From an uncultured Pelagibacteraceae bacterium (lineage in GTDB: Bacteria > Pseudomonadota > Alphaproteobacteria > Pelagibacterales > Pelagibacteraceae), in the NCBI GenBank assembly GCA_902632445.1, contig CACPCL010000002.1:37631-101630 (forward strand): a DNA stretch of 64,000 bases, given 5' to 3'. Positions within the stretch are counted from its first letter, which is position 1, and each line of letters starts with the position of its first letter. A program made the translations under genes and the position numbers. Shown piece after piece: positions 24,468 through 33,893 of the stretch. A model generated the notes under the pieces. It made no database searches. It was not told the origin of the DNA and worked only from the letters and a program-made list of their open reading frames with translations.

Positions 24468-26189
24468 TTATTTATCTTTTTTCCCTTTTTTCCCAATCGC
24501 TTTTTCAAAAATACCTTTTAGAGTAGCTCCAGATTTTGTTGCTCCTTCTCCAAATTTTGCGATGAGAGATTTTTCTTCATCAATTTGTGCAGCTTTAACA
24601 CTTAATTTAATCCTTCTAGTTTTGATGTCTAACTCAGTAATTTTAGCATCTAACGCGTTTCCTGGTGAAAATACCTCAGGACGCGCATCCGCAGAGTCTT
24701 TTGCAAGATCTGCTTTTCTTATTGTTACAATTAATTTTTTATCTTTATCTATAGAAACTTTTACACCAGTTTTTAAAACTTCATGAATTCTTGTGGTAAT
24801 AATATCATCTACTTTTTTATTATTATCTTTGAACCAGTCTAGTGGATCTTTATCTAAAGCTCTTTTCGAAAACCTAATCTTGTCATCCTTAATTTCAATT
24901 ATCTTAACGTTTATAATTTCATTTTTCTTAAATTTCTTAATATCGTCTATATTTTCTTCATAGGAAATTTCTTTATAATGTAGCATTCCAGAAAGCCCAG
25001 TATCTACTAAAGCTCCAAAAATGGCTTTTTCCGTTATATTGTTTATCTTTATTTTTACTTCTTGACCAATCTTATCTTTTATTTGATCCCAAGGATTTTC
25101 TAAGATTGCTTTATAAGATAAAGATATTCTTTTTGTTTCTTTATCAATGTTCACGATCTTAAATTTGATTTTTTGAGAAACTGAAAGAACTTTATTTGGT
25201 TTTATATTTCTATTTGTCCAGTCCAATTCAGAATTATGTATCAGTCCTTCTATACCATCTTCAATTTTGACAAAACAACCATAATCCATAATTTTAGTGA
25301 CGGTTCCCTCATACACTTCACCAACTTTATATTTCTTATCTATATTATCGTACGGATCCTCTGTTAAAGCTTTTACAGAAGCTGAAACACGATTTGTTTT
25401 TTCATCGATCTTTGTAATCTTTACTTTTAATTTTTGTCCTATAGTAACTAGATCAGATGGTTTTTTAACTCGTCCGTGACTAAGATCTGAAACATGAAGA
25501 AGTGCGTCTATACCATTAATATCTAAAAAAATTCCCCAATCCGTTGTTGCTTTTACAATTGCATTATCAATTATATCTCCTTCTTTAATATTTTTTAGTG
25601 CCTCAGTAATTTCAGCGTTTTTACTTTTTTCTAAAACTGCTCTTCTTGATACACAAACATTTCCTCTATTTTTATCTATCCTTGTTGCGATTACCTTTAT
25701 TGGGGTATTCATTAAGTGATCAACTCTTTTCAAGGGTCTAACATCTATTTGTGATGAGGGCATAAAACAAGGAAGCCCCTCAACGGTAGCGATAAAACCA
25801 CCTTTAACTTTACCAGTTATGTAGCCAGTCATTTCTTCTTGAGTTTCAAAAACTTTTTCCATTTTTTTCCAAGCTTTCATTTTCCTTGCCTTATCTCTTG
25901 AGATAATTATTTCACCTTTGAAACTTTCAATTCTTTCTAAATATACATCTATCTGAGACCCGACTTTTAACTTGGCAAGCTCGTCATCATTTTTAAACTC
26001 TTCTAAAGGAATCATCCCTTCCATTTTTGCTTTACAATCAACAACAATAAAGTTTTTTGTTATTTCAGTTACAGTTGCTTTAATAATTTCGTTTTCTTTT
26101 AATTTTCTACTTTTGAAGTCTTGATCAAGGAGATTTTGAAATTCCTTTTGAAGAGGATTGTTATTTTTTAGTTCTTGTTCTGTTGCCAT
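24468..26189 (-). CDS. rpsA: 30S ribosomal protein S1
   Basis: 573 residues with six S1 RNA-binding repeats. Clear copies are at MEGMIPLEEF, GFIATVEGLPCFMPSSQ, WGIFLDINGIDALLHVSDL, YGCFVKIEDGIEGLIHNSEL and GALVDTGLSGMLHYKEI. S1 brings mRNA to the ribosome, which matters here because many genes in the window have weak Shine-Dalgarno sites. ATG 26189 overlaps the end of cmk by 29 bases. Confidence 0.95.
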   Translation of the reverse strand: MATEQELKNNNPLQKEFQNLLDQDFKSRKLKENEIIKATVTEITKNFIVVDCKAKMEGMIPLEEFKNDDELAKLKVGSQIDVYLERIESFKGEIIISRDKARKMKAWKKMEKVFETQEEMTGYITGKVKGGFIATVEGLPCFMPSSQIDVRPLKRVDHLMNTPIKVIATRIDKNRGNVCVSRRAVLEKSKNAEITEALKNIKEGDIIDNAIVKATTDWGIFLDINGIDALLHVSDLSHGRVKKPSDLVTIGQKLKVKITKIDEKTNRVSASVKALTEDPYDNIDKKYKVGEVYEGTVTKIMDYGCFVKIEDGIEGLIHNSELDWTNRNIKPNKVLSVSQKIKFKIVNIDKETKRISLSYKAILENPWDQIKDKIGQEVKIKINNITEKAIFGALVDTGLSGMLHYKEISYEENIDDIKKFKKNEIINVKIIEIKDDKIRFSKRALDKDPLDWFKDNNKKVDDIITTRIHEVLKTGVKVSIDKDKKLIVTIRKADLAKDSADARPEVFSPGNALDAKITELDIKTRRIKLSVKAAQIDEEKSLIAKFGEGATKSGATLKGIFEKAIGKKGKKDK

Positions 26190-26835
26190 ATTTCTTTTTT
26201 AACAAAATTTTTACATGTTTAGACATTTTAGCCAACATCGCTTGTTTATCTAATTTTCCGGTGTCGATTTCTACCGAATCTCTATGTTTAAGTAAAGGGG
26301 AGTTTTTTCTTTTTGTATCTAAAATATTTCTTATTCTAAGCGCTTTTTTTACTTTAACTAAATTTATATTAGGGTTGGCTTTTTTTAATTCTTTATATCT
26401 TCTATTTGCAGCAATATTTAAATCACATTTAAAAAAAAACTTTAAATCAGAATTAGGTAATATCTTAGTGGAAATATCACGACCTTCAATACAACAATTT
26501 TTATATTTTTTTGAAAACTTTATTTGAAATTTTTTCAAAATTTCTCTTATTTCTTTTTTTTTTGCAATAATAGCCGAGTGTTCAGATATCTTTAAAGTGT
26601 GTAAATTTATTTTATCTAAATTATCATAGTTTAAATTTTTAAATTTTTTTTTTAAAAAAATGACTTTATTTTTAGGATTATTTTTTATCAATAAGTAACT
26701 AGCATATCTATATAAAAGTCCCGAGGACAAAAATTTAAGTTTATATTTTCTTGCGATCATTTTTGCTCCAGTCGATTTACCTGTAGCTGCACCGCCGTCA
26801 CATGAGATTTGAATATTTTTATTTTTGTATTTCAA
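26161..26835 (-). CDS. cmk: Cytidylate kinase
   Basis: 224 residues. The P-loop is GGAATGKST, then FLSSGLLYRYAS (usual LDTGAMYRA), CCIEGRDISTKILPNSDLKFF (usual GRDIGTVVFPDA) and IDTGKLD. It phosphorylates CMP and dCMP. The cmk-rpsA-ihfB order is standard. It overlaps rpsA by 29 and aroA by 17 bases. The N-terminal half contains a Lys-rich insert typical of this AT-rich genome. Confidence 0.9.
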   Translation of the reverse strand: MKYKNKNIQISCDGGAATGKSTGAKMIARKYKLKFLSSGLLYRYASYLLIKNNPKNKVIFLKKKFKNLNYDNLDKINLHTLKISEHSAIIAKKKEIREILKKFQIKFSKKYKNCCIEGRDISTKILPNSDLKFFFKCDLNIAANRRYKELKKANPNINLVKVKKALRIRNILDTKRKNSPLLKHRDSVEIDTGKLDKQAMLAKMSKHVKILLKKKYGNRTRTKK

Positions 26836-28165
26836 ATTTAGCCCCTAATATTTTCATTATTTTTAAAAATGAAGGTGATGAAGTATAAACTGTTTCAAAG
26901 TTTTTAATTTTTGTTTTTGCGCCTGTTAAAACTGCCAGTACGAAAGAAGACATACAAATTCGATGATCACCTAAGTTCTCAACAATTATTTGTTTTTTGC
27001 TTGCATCAATAATACCTTTTCCAAATATTTTTAGCTGATCTTTAGTTGATGAACTTTTAATTCCAATCTGTCTGAAAACTTTCTGCATTTCCTTAATTCG
27101 ATTGCTCTCTTTGTTGGCTAGATCTTCAATGCCTTTAAAAATTGAAATACCTTTGGTTAGTGCGGCGATTACAAAAAGAATTGGATATTCATCTGTTGAG
27201 TTTACATAATATTCCTTAGATGACTTTATAGGTTTTAGCTTGCTACTTTTTATAATAATATCACCTCTTACTTCACTATTTTTCTTTTTTAAATTTTTAA
27301 AATTTATATTTGCGCCAATTTTTTTCAAAAGGGTATAAAACCCTATTCTAGTTTTATTCAAACCAACATTTTTAATTTTTAGAAATGATTTTTTATTAAG
27401 TATAGTCAATGCTGTAAAAAATGCAGCTGAAGACGGATCACCTGGGACATTTATTGTTAGAGGCTCAAGATAGTTTTTGCCAAAAATTTTTATAACTTTA
27501 TTTTTCTTATTTAAAATTTTAATTGATCTTTTGTTTCTGATTAGCATGTTTTCTGTATGATCTCGGCTTCTTAGCTTTTCTGTAATCTGAGTATTACCAT
27601 AAGAATTAAGACCAGCTAAAATAACTGCACTTTTAAGTTGAGCCGAAACACCTGCATCGTAAGTAATTCCCAAAGGCATCTCCGAAGAAATTAATTTTAA
27701 TGGTAGGTTAAATTTATTTTTTGGTAAAAAAAAAGCTCCAAATTCTGACATAATATTTATTATTTTTTTCATACTCCTTTTTTTTAATGAATGATCTCCA
27801 TTCAACTTGACTTCAATGCCTGGAGTAGTTGAGAGAATTCCAATTATTAATCTAGCTAAAGTGCCTGAGTTACCAAAGTTTAATTCTAAGTTTTTTTTAG
27901 CCACCAAAGAACCTAATCCTTTGCCATAGATCAGATAATCTTTAGATTTTATTTTTTTAATTTTAACACCCAATTTTTGCAAACATTTTATGGTTGAAAT
28001 AACATCTTCGGACTCCAGAACATTTTTTGATTTTGAGATATTTTGACTGATAGCTCCAATTAAAAAACTCCTTATCGAAATAGATTTATCTGAGTCGACC
28101 TCAATATTTTTTTTGAACGGATTTATTTTTTTTTTAACTATTAAATTAAAACTTCTTGAGGACAT
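26819..28165 (-). CDS. aroA: 3-phosphoshikimate 1-carboxyvinyltransferase (EPSP synthase)
   Basis: About 448 residues from ATG 28165. DSDKSISIRSFLIGAI, LNFGNSGTLARLIIGIL, INVPGDPSSAAFF, STDEYPILFVIAAL and LGDHRICMSSFVLAVL are the AroA signatures. It joins shikimate-3-phosphate and PEP on the way to chorismate. A TTG at 28189 would overlap lptB; the ATG after the lptB stop gives the normal N-terminus. It is followed by cmk with a 17-base overlap. Confidence 0.92.
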   Translation of the reverse strand: MSSRSFNLIVKKKINPFKKNIEVDSDKSISIRSFLIGAISQNISKSKNVLESEDVISTIKCLQKLGVKIKKIKSKDYLIYGKGLGSLVAKKNLELNFGNSGTLARLIIGILSTTPGIEVKLNGDHSLKKRSMKKIINIMSEFGAFFLPKNKFNLPLKLISSEMPLGITYDAGVSAQLKSAVILAGLNSYGNTQITEKLRSRDHTENMLIRNKRSIKILNKKNKVIKIFGKNYLEPLTINVPGDPSSAAFFTALTILNKKSFLKIKNVGLNKTRIGFYTLLKKIGANINFKNLKKKNSEVRGDIIIKSSKLKPIKSSKEYYVNSTDEYPILFVIAALTKGISIFKGIEDLANKESNRIKEMQKVFRQIGIKSSSTKDQLKIFGKGIIDASKKQIIVENLGDHRICMSSFVLAVLTGAKTKIKNFETVYTSSPSFLKIMKILGAKFEIQK

Positions 28166-28169
28166 TATT

Positions 28170-28925
28170 TTATGAAAATTGGGAACCAAAATAATGTTCT
28201 ATAGCTTTTGTCGATTTTAATAATTCCCTTGATGTTCCTTCTGCAATTACTGTTTGTTCTCCAAGCACATAACTCCTATCAGTAATATCAAAAAGATTTT
28301 TAACATTATGATCTGTAACTAAAATAGCTGTACCACTTGATTGAATTTTTAAAATGTATTTTTGTATATCTTGTATAACTAGTGGGTCCAATGCTGCTAA
28401 TGGTTCATCTAATAATACTATTTTTGGTCTATTAATCATTACTCTTGCCATCATTAGTCTTCTAATTTCACCACCAGATAAAACAGAAGCATTTAAGGTT
28501 CTTAAATGTTGTAAATTAAATTCATCTAAAAGTTTTTCTGTAATTGACTTCTGATTTTCAGCACCTTTGATTGAAATTTGTGCAATTCCTAGTATATTGT
28601 CATAAACAGACATATTAAAAACACTTCTTTGCTGAGGAAGATAACCTAAACCCTCTTTTGATCTTAAATGAATTGGTATTTGTTCAATAGATTTATTGTT
28701 AAGATAAATTTTACCGCCCTCAACATTTTGTTCTCCAATACACATTGAGAATAAAGTAGTTTTACCACATCCATTAGGCCCTAAAACTCCCACACACTCA
28801 CCTGGAAAAACCTTAAGGGAAAGTTTTTTTAGTATTGGCCTACCATCAAATGATTTGCTCACATCCTTCACTTCAAAAATTGGTTTATCTTTTTTAAATT
28901 TTAAAATTCTAAAGCCTTTTTTCAT
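28170..28925 (-). CDS. lptB: LPS export ABC transporter ATP-binding protein LptB
   Basis: 251 residues. Walker A is GPNGCGKTTL, the signature LSGGEIRR, Walker B VLLDEPLAALD and the switch His in LVTDHNVKNLF. LGYLPQQRSVF is LptB-like. It powers LPS extraction from the inner membrane with LptF/G, which are not in this window. It overlaps lptC by 4 bases; no lptA lies between lptC and lptB, unlike the usual order. Confidence 0.9.
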   Translation of the reverse strand: MKKGFRILKFKKDKPIFEVKDVSKSFDGRPILKKLSLKVFPGECVGVLGPNGCGKTTLFSMCIGEQNVEGGKIYLNNKSIEQIPIHLRSKEGLGYLPQQRSVFNMSVYDNILGIAQISIKGAENQKSITEKLLDEFNLQHLRTLNASVLSGGEIRRLMMARVMINRPKIVLLDEPLAALDPLVIQDIQKYILKIQSSGTAILVTDHNVKNLFDITDRSYVLGEQTVIAEGTSRELLKSTKAIEHYFGSQFS

Positions 28926-29527
28926 TTTAGATTTACATTAGCATTAATTTTACTGTCCTCAAAAGAAGCAATATTTAACTTTTTCTTTTTTATATCAAAA
29001 TAAAGTTTATCAGCAACCATAGATCCTTTAACATCTTTTATTTTAACATTTTCTGAAATTATTAAAAAACTTTTTTCGTTAGAATACTCAGCTTTTTCAG
29101 CAAAAAGTTCGCTTCCCTCATAAAATGATTTAACGTTTCCGTAAAAATTCATATCTAAGGATTTATTATTATATAAACCTCTATCTGAAGTAACTTTTAA
29201 AATAGTATCATCTTTAAAATAGAATATTGCTTCTACAAATTTCATATTAACTACCTCTTGATTTTCTTTTTTACTAAAGGCTTCTTTTGATTTGAGAATA
29301 TATCTATTTCCAGCAAGATCTAATCCTGAATATTCAATATTATAAAAAACATCGCTATCATTATTTTCTTTAGCAATTTGTTTTTTTATTTTTTCTTGCG
29401 TTTCTTTTGGGATAATCTCACTTTCTAAATTCTTACTTTTGTTTGAGTAAGTGTAAAAAATTATAAGTGAACCTAGTAATAATAAAGAAAATTGAATAAT
29501 CCTTAATTTTTTTTGTCTATCAGTCAT
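28922..29527 (-). CDS. lptC: LPS export protein LptC
   Basis: 201 residues with one N-terminal membrane helix (about residues 11-26) and a periplasmic beta-jellyroll: FYNIEYSGLDLAGNRYIL, FKDDTILKVTSDRGLYNN and FYGNVKSFYEGSELFAEKAEY. This is the DUF1239/LptC pattern. LptC hands LPS to LptA. Its place between kdsD and lptB supports the call. The gene starts immediately after the kdsD stop. Confidence 0.82.
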   Translation of the reverse strand: MTDRQKKLRIIQFSLLLLGSLIIFYTYSNKSKNLESEIIPKETQEKIKKQIAKENNDSDVFYNIEYSGLDLAGNRYILKSKEAFSKKENQEVVNMKFVEAIFYFKDDTILKVTSDRGLYNNKSLDMNFYGNVKSFYEGSELFAEKAEYSNEKSFLIISENVKIKDVKGSMVADKLYFDIKKKKLNIASFEDSKINANVNLK

Positions 29528-30505
29528 TTAGTTGATGCCGTTTCTTAAAAGAAAATGAATATGAATAATTCCTTTCAATCTTTTATTTTTTTTTCTAAGA
29601 TCTTTGTCACCAACCACAAGAAGACTGGTGATTTTTTTTTCATTCATTATAGCAAGTGCTCTAGAAGCAGGCATATTCTCATTAACAACTAAAGGTTTTT
29701 TGGTCATAAATTTATTTAAATTTTGATTATAAGAGTAATTTTTAATTTCTCTTCTTAAATCTCCGTCTGTAACTAAACCTTTGATATAATTATTTTTTAG
29801 GATAACAACTATTCCTAGTTTTTTTGCATTCATAATTCTAAGAGCTGCTTTGAAATTTTTGTTGTAATTTATTACTGGCATTTTTTTTCCTATGACCATT
29901 ATGTCTTTCGCTAGTAATAACGTATTCCCAATATTTCCTCCAGGATGAAAAATCTTAAATTTCTCTTTTGAAAATTTCTTTTGATACATAACTGTAGTTG
30001 CTAAACAGTCGCCAAGTAGCATTGTCAGAGAGGTGCTAGATGTTGGAACCATTCCAGTTGAGTCGGACTCTTTTACTTTTGGTAAAATTAATTTTATATC
30101 ACTTGCTTTTAATAAAATGCTATCAGGTTTTGATGCTGCTCCAATAATTTTGATTCTATATCTGTTTGCGTATTTGAGCATGTTTGAAAGTTCTAAAGTA
30201 TTTCCTGAATATGAAAAAATAATTAAAATATCTTTTTTCTCTATTTGGCCCATATCTCCATGTAAAGCTTGAGCGGGATCACAAAAAAAACTTGGAATAC
30301 CTACACTTGAAAATGTTGCTGAAATTTTCCTTGCTATTAATCCGGATTTTCCAACACCAGCAAAAATTACTTTTCCTTTACAGTTTAAGATTAGATTTAC
30401 TGCTTTTATAAAAGAATTATTAAAAATTTTTTTAACTTTCTTTAATTCATTTATTTGTATGCTTGCAGATTTTTTAGCAATAGATATAAAATTTAATTTT
30501 CTCAT
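29528..30505 (-). CDS. kdsD: Arabinose-5-phosphate isomerase (KpsF/GutQ family)
   Basis: 325 residues. The SIS domain shows VIFAGVGKSGLIARKISATFSS, HGDMGQIEKKDILIIFSYSGNT and DSTGMVPTSSTS; two CBS repeats follow from about residue 210 (LGIVVILKNNYIKGLVTDGDLRR; KKITSLLVVGD). It makes arabinose-5-phosphate for Kdo synthesis. It overlaps rnd by 1 base and joins lptC-lptB, so this is an LPS operon. Confidence 0.92.
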   Translation of the reverse strand: MRKLNFISIAKKSASIQINELKKVKKIFNNSFIKAVNLILNCKGKVIFAGVGKSGLIARKISATFSSVGIPSFFCDPAQALHGDMGQIEKKDILIIFSYSGNTLELSNMLKYANRYRIKIIGAASKPDSILLKASDIKLILPKVKESDSTGMVPTSSTSLTMLLGDCLATTVMYQKKFSKEKFKIFHPGGNIGNTLLLAKDIMVIGKKMPVINYNKNFKAALRIMNAKKLGIVVILKNNYIKGLVTDGDLRREIKNYSYNQNLNKFMTKKPLVVNENMPASRALAIMNEKKITSLLVVGDKDLRKKNKRLKGIIHIHFLLRNGIN

Positions 30506-31128
30506 TAATGCTCAAAAATATCTTCCTTAAAACCCTTTTGATCTAACTCAACCCTCGTATCAAGAAATGACAAACACTTTTCAAATATATCAAATCTATT
30601 TTCTCTTTTAAGCATATTTTCTAATTCATCTTTAATTTTATGCAAATAGATTACATCATTAGCAGCATATTCTAATTGTTTGTCACTTAGTTCATTTATA
30701 TCTTTGTTCCAATCACTACTACCTTGTCTTTTGTCTATAGTTTTGTTGCAAAATTCTTGAACAAGATTTTTTAAACCATGTGCATCGGTGTATGTTCTTA
30801 CTATTTTTGATGCAATTTTAGTATCAAATATATTTTTAATTTTACACTTAAGAAAAAATTCTAAGGCATTTTTGTCAAATCTTAAAAAGTGTCCAATTTT
30901 TAATATTTTATCATTTTCCAAAATTGATACTAAATTTGGAGCTTTATAATTTTTTTTATTTGGTTGAATGATAAAGACGTTTTTATTTTCATCGCAGATC
31001 TGTATAAGGCTTAGTTTGTCTCTTTCGGGAATTTGAAGTCCAGTAGCTTCAGTATCGATTGCGATACTATTTTTAAACAAATTCGCAATCGCAGGAGTTA
31101 TGTCCTCTTTAATCTTTGTTATTTTCAT
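30505..31128 (-). CDS. rnd: Ribonuclease D-like 3'-5' exonuclease (DEDDy)
   Basis: About 207 residues from ATG 31128. Motifs: IAIDTEATGL (D, E), ILKIGHFLRFDKNALEFF (D) and LEYAANDVIYLHKIKDEL (Y, D). Only the exonuclease domain is present; E. coli RNase D has two further HRDC domains, so this is a short form. It acts on tRNA and other RNA 3' ends. A possible earlier start adds 13 residues that overlap the divergent gene; I prefer ATG 31128. Confidence 0.85.
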   Translation of the reverse strand: MKITKIKEDITPAIANLFKNSIAIDTEATGLQIPERDKLSLIQICDENKNVFIIQPNKKNYKAPNLVSILENDKILKIGHFLRFDKNALEFFLKCKIKNIFDTKIASKIVRTYTDAHGLKNLVQEFCNKTIDKRQGSSDWNKDINELSDKQLEYAANDVIYLHKIKDELENMLKRENRFDIFEKCLSFLDTRVELDQKGFKEDIFEH

Positions 31129-31145
31129 ATATAAGTTTAAATACC

Positions 31146-32087
31146 ATGAAAAATCAAATTTGCACAATTATTGGTGGTGGAGGTTTTATAGGAAGATATC
31201 TTGTTCGAAATTTGACCAAGAAAAACTATCGATGCATTATTACGACTAGAAACCCCTTTCAGAAGGGATATTTGAAGACTCAAGCTACACCTGGAGCAAT
31301 AGAACTATTAGAATGGAACCCAAATAATTTCTCTAAATTAGAGGAGGCAATCAAAAACTCTGACATAGTAATTAATTTAATTGGAATTCTTTATGAAACT
31401 AGGAAACAAAAATTTTTCAACATTCATGCTAATATTCCTGAAACACTAGCGAAAATTTGTTCAAAATCTGAAGTAAAAAAATTTATTCATGTTAGTGCGA
31501 TCGGTGCAAATGAATTATCTAAATCAATTTATCAAAAATCCAAATATAAAGGAGAGATTAAATCATTTGAAAACTTTAAAAATACAGTTGTAGTCAGACC
31601 AAGTGTTGTATGTGGCCCTGAAGACAATTTCACAAATCTTTTTTCTAAATTGAGCTTTCTTCCGATAATACCAATTGTTGGTATGAATTATAAATTTCAA
31701 CCAATTTTAGTTACCGACGTAGCCGATGCGATAATTCAAACTATCGAAACAAAAAATAATGAAGGTAAGATTTATGAAATAGGAGGACCAAAAGTAATTA
31801 GTTTCAGGGATATGGTAAAATCAATTTTAAATGTTATTAATAAAAAAAGATTTGTTGTAGGTATGCCAATGTCTATAGCTAAAATTCAAAGTAGTATAAC
31901 TGACATATTACCTTTTCCTCCAATTTTAACTAGGGATCAATGTGAAATTTTATCTGAGTCTGATAATGTAGTTTCTAACAATTATTTAACTTTGAAAGAT
32001 TTGAATATACGACCGTCAAATGTGGAGGAGGCTATGGAAAAATGGTTATGGAGATTTAAAGATGGCGGCCAATTTGCAAAAACTTGA
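31146..32087 (+). CDS. NDUFA9-like NAD(P)-binding protein (atypical short-chain dehydrogenase)
   Basis: 313 residues from ATG 31146. The nucleotide site is CTIIGGGGFIGRYLVRNL, then VINLIGILYETR, FIHVSAIGA, and GKIYEIGGPKVISFRDMV. It belongs to the complex I assembly/NDUFA9-type family found in alphaproteobacteria; mitochondrial NDUFA9 binds NADPH in complex I. No nuo genes are in the window. The stop shares a base with the ATG of the SMR-like gene. Confidence 0.85.
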   Translation: MKNQICTIIGGGGFIGRYLVRNLTKKNYRCIITTRNPFQKGYLKTQATPGAIELLEWNPNNFSKLEEAIKNSDIVINLIGILYETRKQKFFNIHANIPETLAKICSKSEVKKFIHVSAIGANELSKSIYQKSKYKGEIKSFENFKNTVVVRPSVVCGPEDNFTNLFSKLSFLPIIPIVGMNYKFQPILVTDVADAIIQTIETKNNEGKIYEIGGPKVISFRDMVKSILNVINKKRFVVGMPMSIAKIQSSITDILPFPPILTRDQCEILSESDNVVSNNYLTLKDLNIRPSNVEEAMEKWLWRFKDGGQFAKT

Positions 32088-32431
32088 TGAAAAATATTAG
32101 TTTATTATCCGGATATATTTATTTAATTTTTGCCATTGTTACAGGCATAGCTTCTAACGGTTTTTTAAAAACTACTAATGGTTTTACAAAATTGACCCCT
32201 TCAATTTTTTGTTTAATAAGTATCATTATATGTTTATTTTGTCTTTCTAGGGCAATGACTATAATACCAGTTGGATTTACTTACGCTACTTATGGCGCGT
32301 TAACAATTACAGCAGTTACGTTGTTCGGTATTTTTAAATATAATCAAATTCCTAATCTTTTTGGCATAGTTGGTTTAATCTTAATTGTGGCAGGAGTTGT
32401 GCTTTTAAACGCTTTTGGAAAAGTAAAATAA
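32087..32431 (+). CDS. SMR-like small membrane transporter lacking the essential Glu
   Basis: 114 residues with four membrane helices (about residues 9-27, 36-52, 60-80 and 89-108). The spacing YIYL...GFLKTTNGFTKLTPS and a terminal GLILIVAGVVLLNAF match the small multidrug resistance family. Aligning with EmrE YIYLGGAILAE puts Gly20 at the essential Glu14, and the Trp63 position (YAIW) is Tyr (YATY). So proton-coupled drug export is unlikely; it may be a diverged member. ATG 32087 overlaps the previous stop. Confidence 0.65.
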   Translation: MKNISLLSGYIYLIFAIVTGIASNGFLKTTNGFTKLTPSIFCLISIIICLFCLSRAMTIIPVGFTYATYGALTITAVTLFGIFKYNQIPNLFGIVGLILIVAGVVLLNAFGKVK

Positions 32432-32493
32432 AACCCTAGGTAGAAATAATTTTTTTTTCACCGACTCCTCTTTGAATATATTTTGTGTTAGCT

Positions 32494-32513
32494 TTTTTCT
32501 TTTAAAAGAAAAA
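32494..32513. promoter_or_regulatory. 20-base perfect palindrome before ugpB
   Basis: A self-complementary block with 10 bases on each side (core CTTTTAAAAG) sits 14 bases before the ugpB ATG. It could be an operator or simply an AT-rich palindrome. No Pho-box repeats are seen. The RBS GGGGGAAA follows it. Confidence 0.4.
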
Positions 32514-32527
32514 TGGGGGAAATTAAA

Positions 32528-33841
32528 ATGAAACATTTAAAAGCAATAATTGCTTCGATAGCACTTTTCGCAATGTTTGCGGGAACTTCGCTTCAAGCAA
32601 AAGTTGAAATACAATGGTGGCATGCTTTTGGTGGAAGACTTGGTGAGTTACTTGACGAACAAGTAAATAAGTTTAACGCAAGCCAAAACAAGTACACAGT
32701 TGTACATACTAGAAAAGGAAATTATTCAGAAACTTTAAATGCTGGTATTGCAGCTTTTAGAGCTGGACAACATCCAAACATTCTGATGGTGTTTGAAGTT
32801 GGAACTGCCAGTTTAATGGCAGCAAAAGGAGCTTATGTTCCTATGTACCAACTGATGAAAGATGCTGGTCAGAAATTTAATCCGAAAGGTTTCGTTTCTG
32901 CAGTAAGCGGTTATTACACTACTACAGATGGCAAAATGTTATCTATGCCATATAACTCTTCAACGCCTGTTCTATGGGTTAATAAAGATCTAATGAAAAA
33001 AGCAGGTCTTGATCCAGAAATGGACCTAAGTACTTGGAAGAGAGTTGGAAATGCACTTGATGCAGCAAAAGCAAAAGGTATTGATATGCCTTTCTGTACT
33101 TGCTGGCACAGCTGGGTTCACCTTGAGAATTTTTCAGCGTACCACAATATACCGTTTGCAACTAAATCTAATGGATTTGCTGGTTTAGATACTGAGTTAG
33201 CTTTCAATAGCCCAGTACACATCAAACATATCCAAACTTTAGGTAAATGGGCTCAAGAAGGTAAATTCAAATATATGGGTAGAAGAAACGAAGCTGGTAA
33301 AAATTTTAGAGCCGGTGAATGTATGTTAATGACAGAGTCTTCTGCTGGATATGCTGGTATCAAAAAACAAGCTAAGTTTGAGTTCGGTATTAGACACTTA
33401 CCTTACTATGGAGCAACTGAAGCGCCTCAAAACACAATTATTGGCGGTTCATCTCTATGGGCATTATCTGGAAAATCTAAAGAGGAGAACAAAGCAACGG
33501 CAGCATTCTTAGCCTTCTTATCAAGAACTGATATTCAAGCTAAGTGGCACCAGGACACTGGTTACTTAGGTGTTACAACTGCAGCAGCTAAAAAAACTAA
33601 AAGTTCAGGTTTCTATAAAGCAAATCCTGGAACTGATTTAGCTGGAATACAGATGATGAGAAATAAAGTTACTCAAAACTCTAAAGGCTTACGTCTTGGA
33701 TCTTTTGATCAGATAAGAGGTATTATTGATGAAGAGATGGAAGGAGTTTACAGCGGTAAGAAAACTGCTCAAGTAGCTTTAGATAGCGCTGTAAGAAGAG
33801 GTAACGTTCTTTTAAGAAGATTTGAAAGAGCAAATAAATAA
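32528..33841 (+). CDS. ugpB: Glycerol-3-phosphate ABC transporter substrate-binding protein
   Basis: 437 residues from ATG 32528; an ATG at 32513 lies before the Shine-Dalgarno and would spoil the signal peptide. Residues 1-23 are a signal peptide (KAIIASIALFAMFAGTSLQA). VEIQWWHAFGGRLGELLDE is the UgpB start, with PNILMVFEVGTASLM and NTIIGGSSLWAL following. The protein binds sn-glycerol-3-phosphate or related phosphodiesters in the periplasm. ugpA, ugpE, ugpC and ugpQ follow, completing the system. Confidence 0.92.
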   Translation: MKHLKAIIASIALFAMFAGTSLQAKVEIQWWHAFGGRLGELLDEQVNKFNASQNKYTVVHTRKGNYSETLNAGIAAFRAGQHPNILMVFEVGTASLMAAKGAYVPMYQLMKDAGQKFNPKGFVSAVSGYYTTTDGKMLSMPYNSSTPVLWVNKDLMKKAGLDPEMDLSTWKRVGNALDAAKAKGIDMPFCTCWHSWVHLENFSAYHNIPFATKSNGFAGLDTELAFNSPVHIKHIQTLGKWAQEGKFKYMGRRNEAGKNFRAGECMLMTESSAGYAGIKKQAKFEFGIRHLPYYGATEAPQNTIIGGSSLWALSGKSKEENKATAAFLAFLSRTDIQAKWHQDTGYLGVTTAAAKKTKSSGFYKANPGTDLAGIQMMRNKVTQNSKGLRLGSFDQIRGIIDEEMEGVYSGKKTAQVALDSAVRRGNVLLRRFERANK

Positions 33842-33853
33842 ATCAATTTAATT

Positions 33854-33877
33854 TACTAGGGGCGAAAGCCCCTAGTA
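33854..33877 (+). terminator. GAAA-tetraloop hairpin between ugpB and ugpA
   Basis: TACTAGGGGC (33854-33863) pairs over 10 bases with GCCCCTAGTA (33868-33877), loop GAAA. Five T residues follow after a short gap. It is well suited to partial termination or 3'-end protection, so that more binding protein than permease is made, as is common for binding-protein transporters. Confidence 0.75.
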
Positions 33878-33893
33878 ACATTTTTAATATCAA

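Noticed and set aside
32432..32527. Pho box upstream of ugpB
   Set aside because: No pair of CTGTCAT-like repeats at 11-base spacing; only an AT palindrome.
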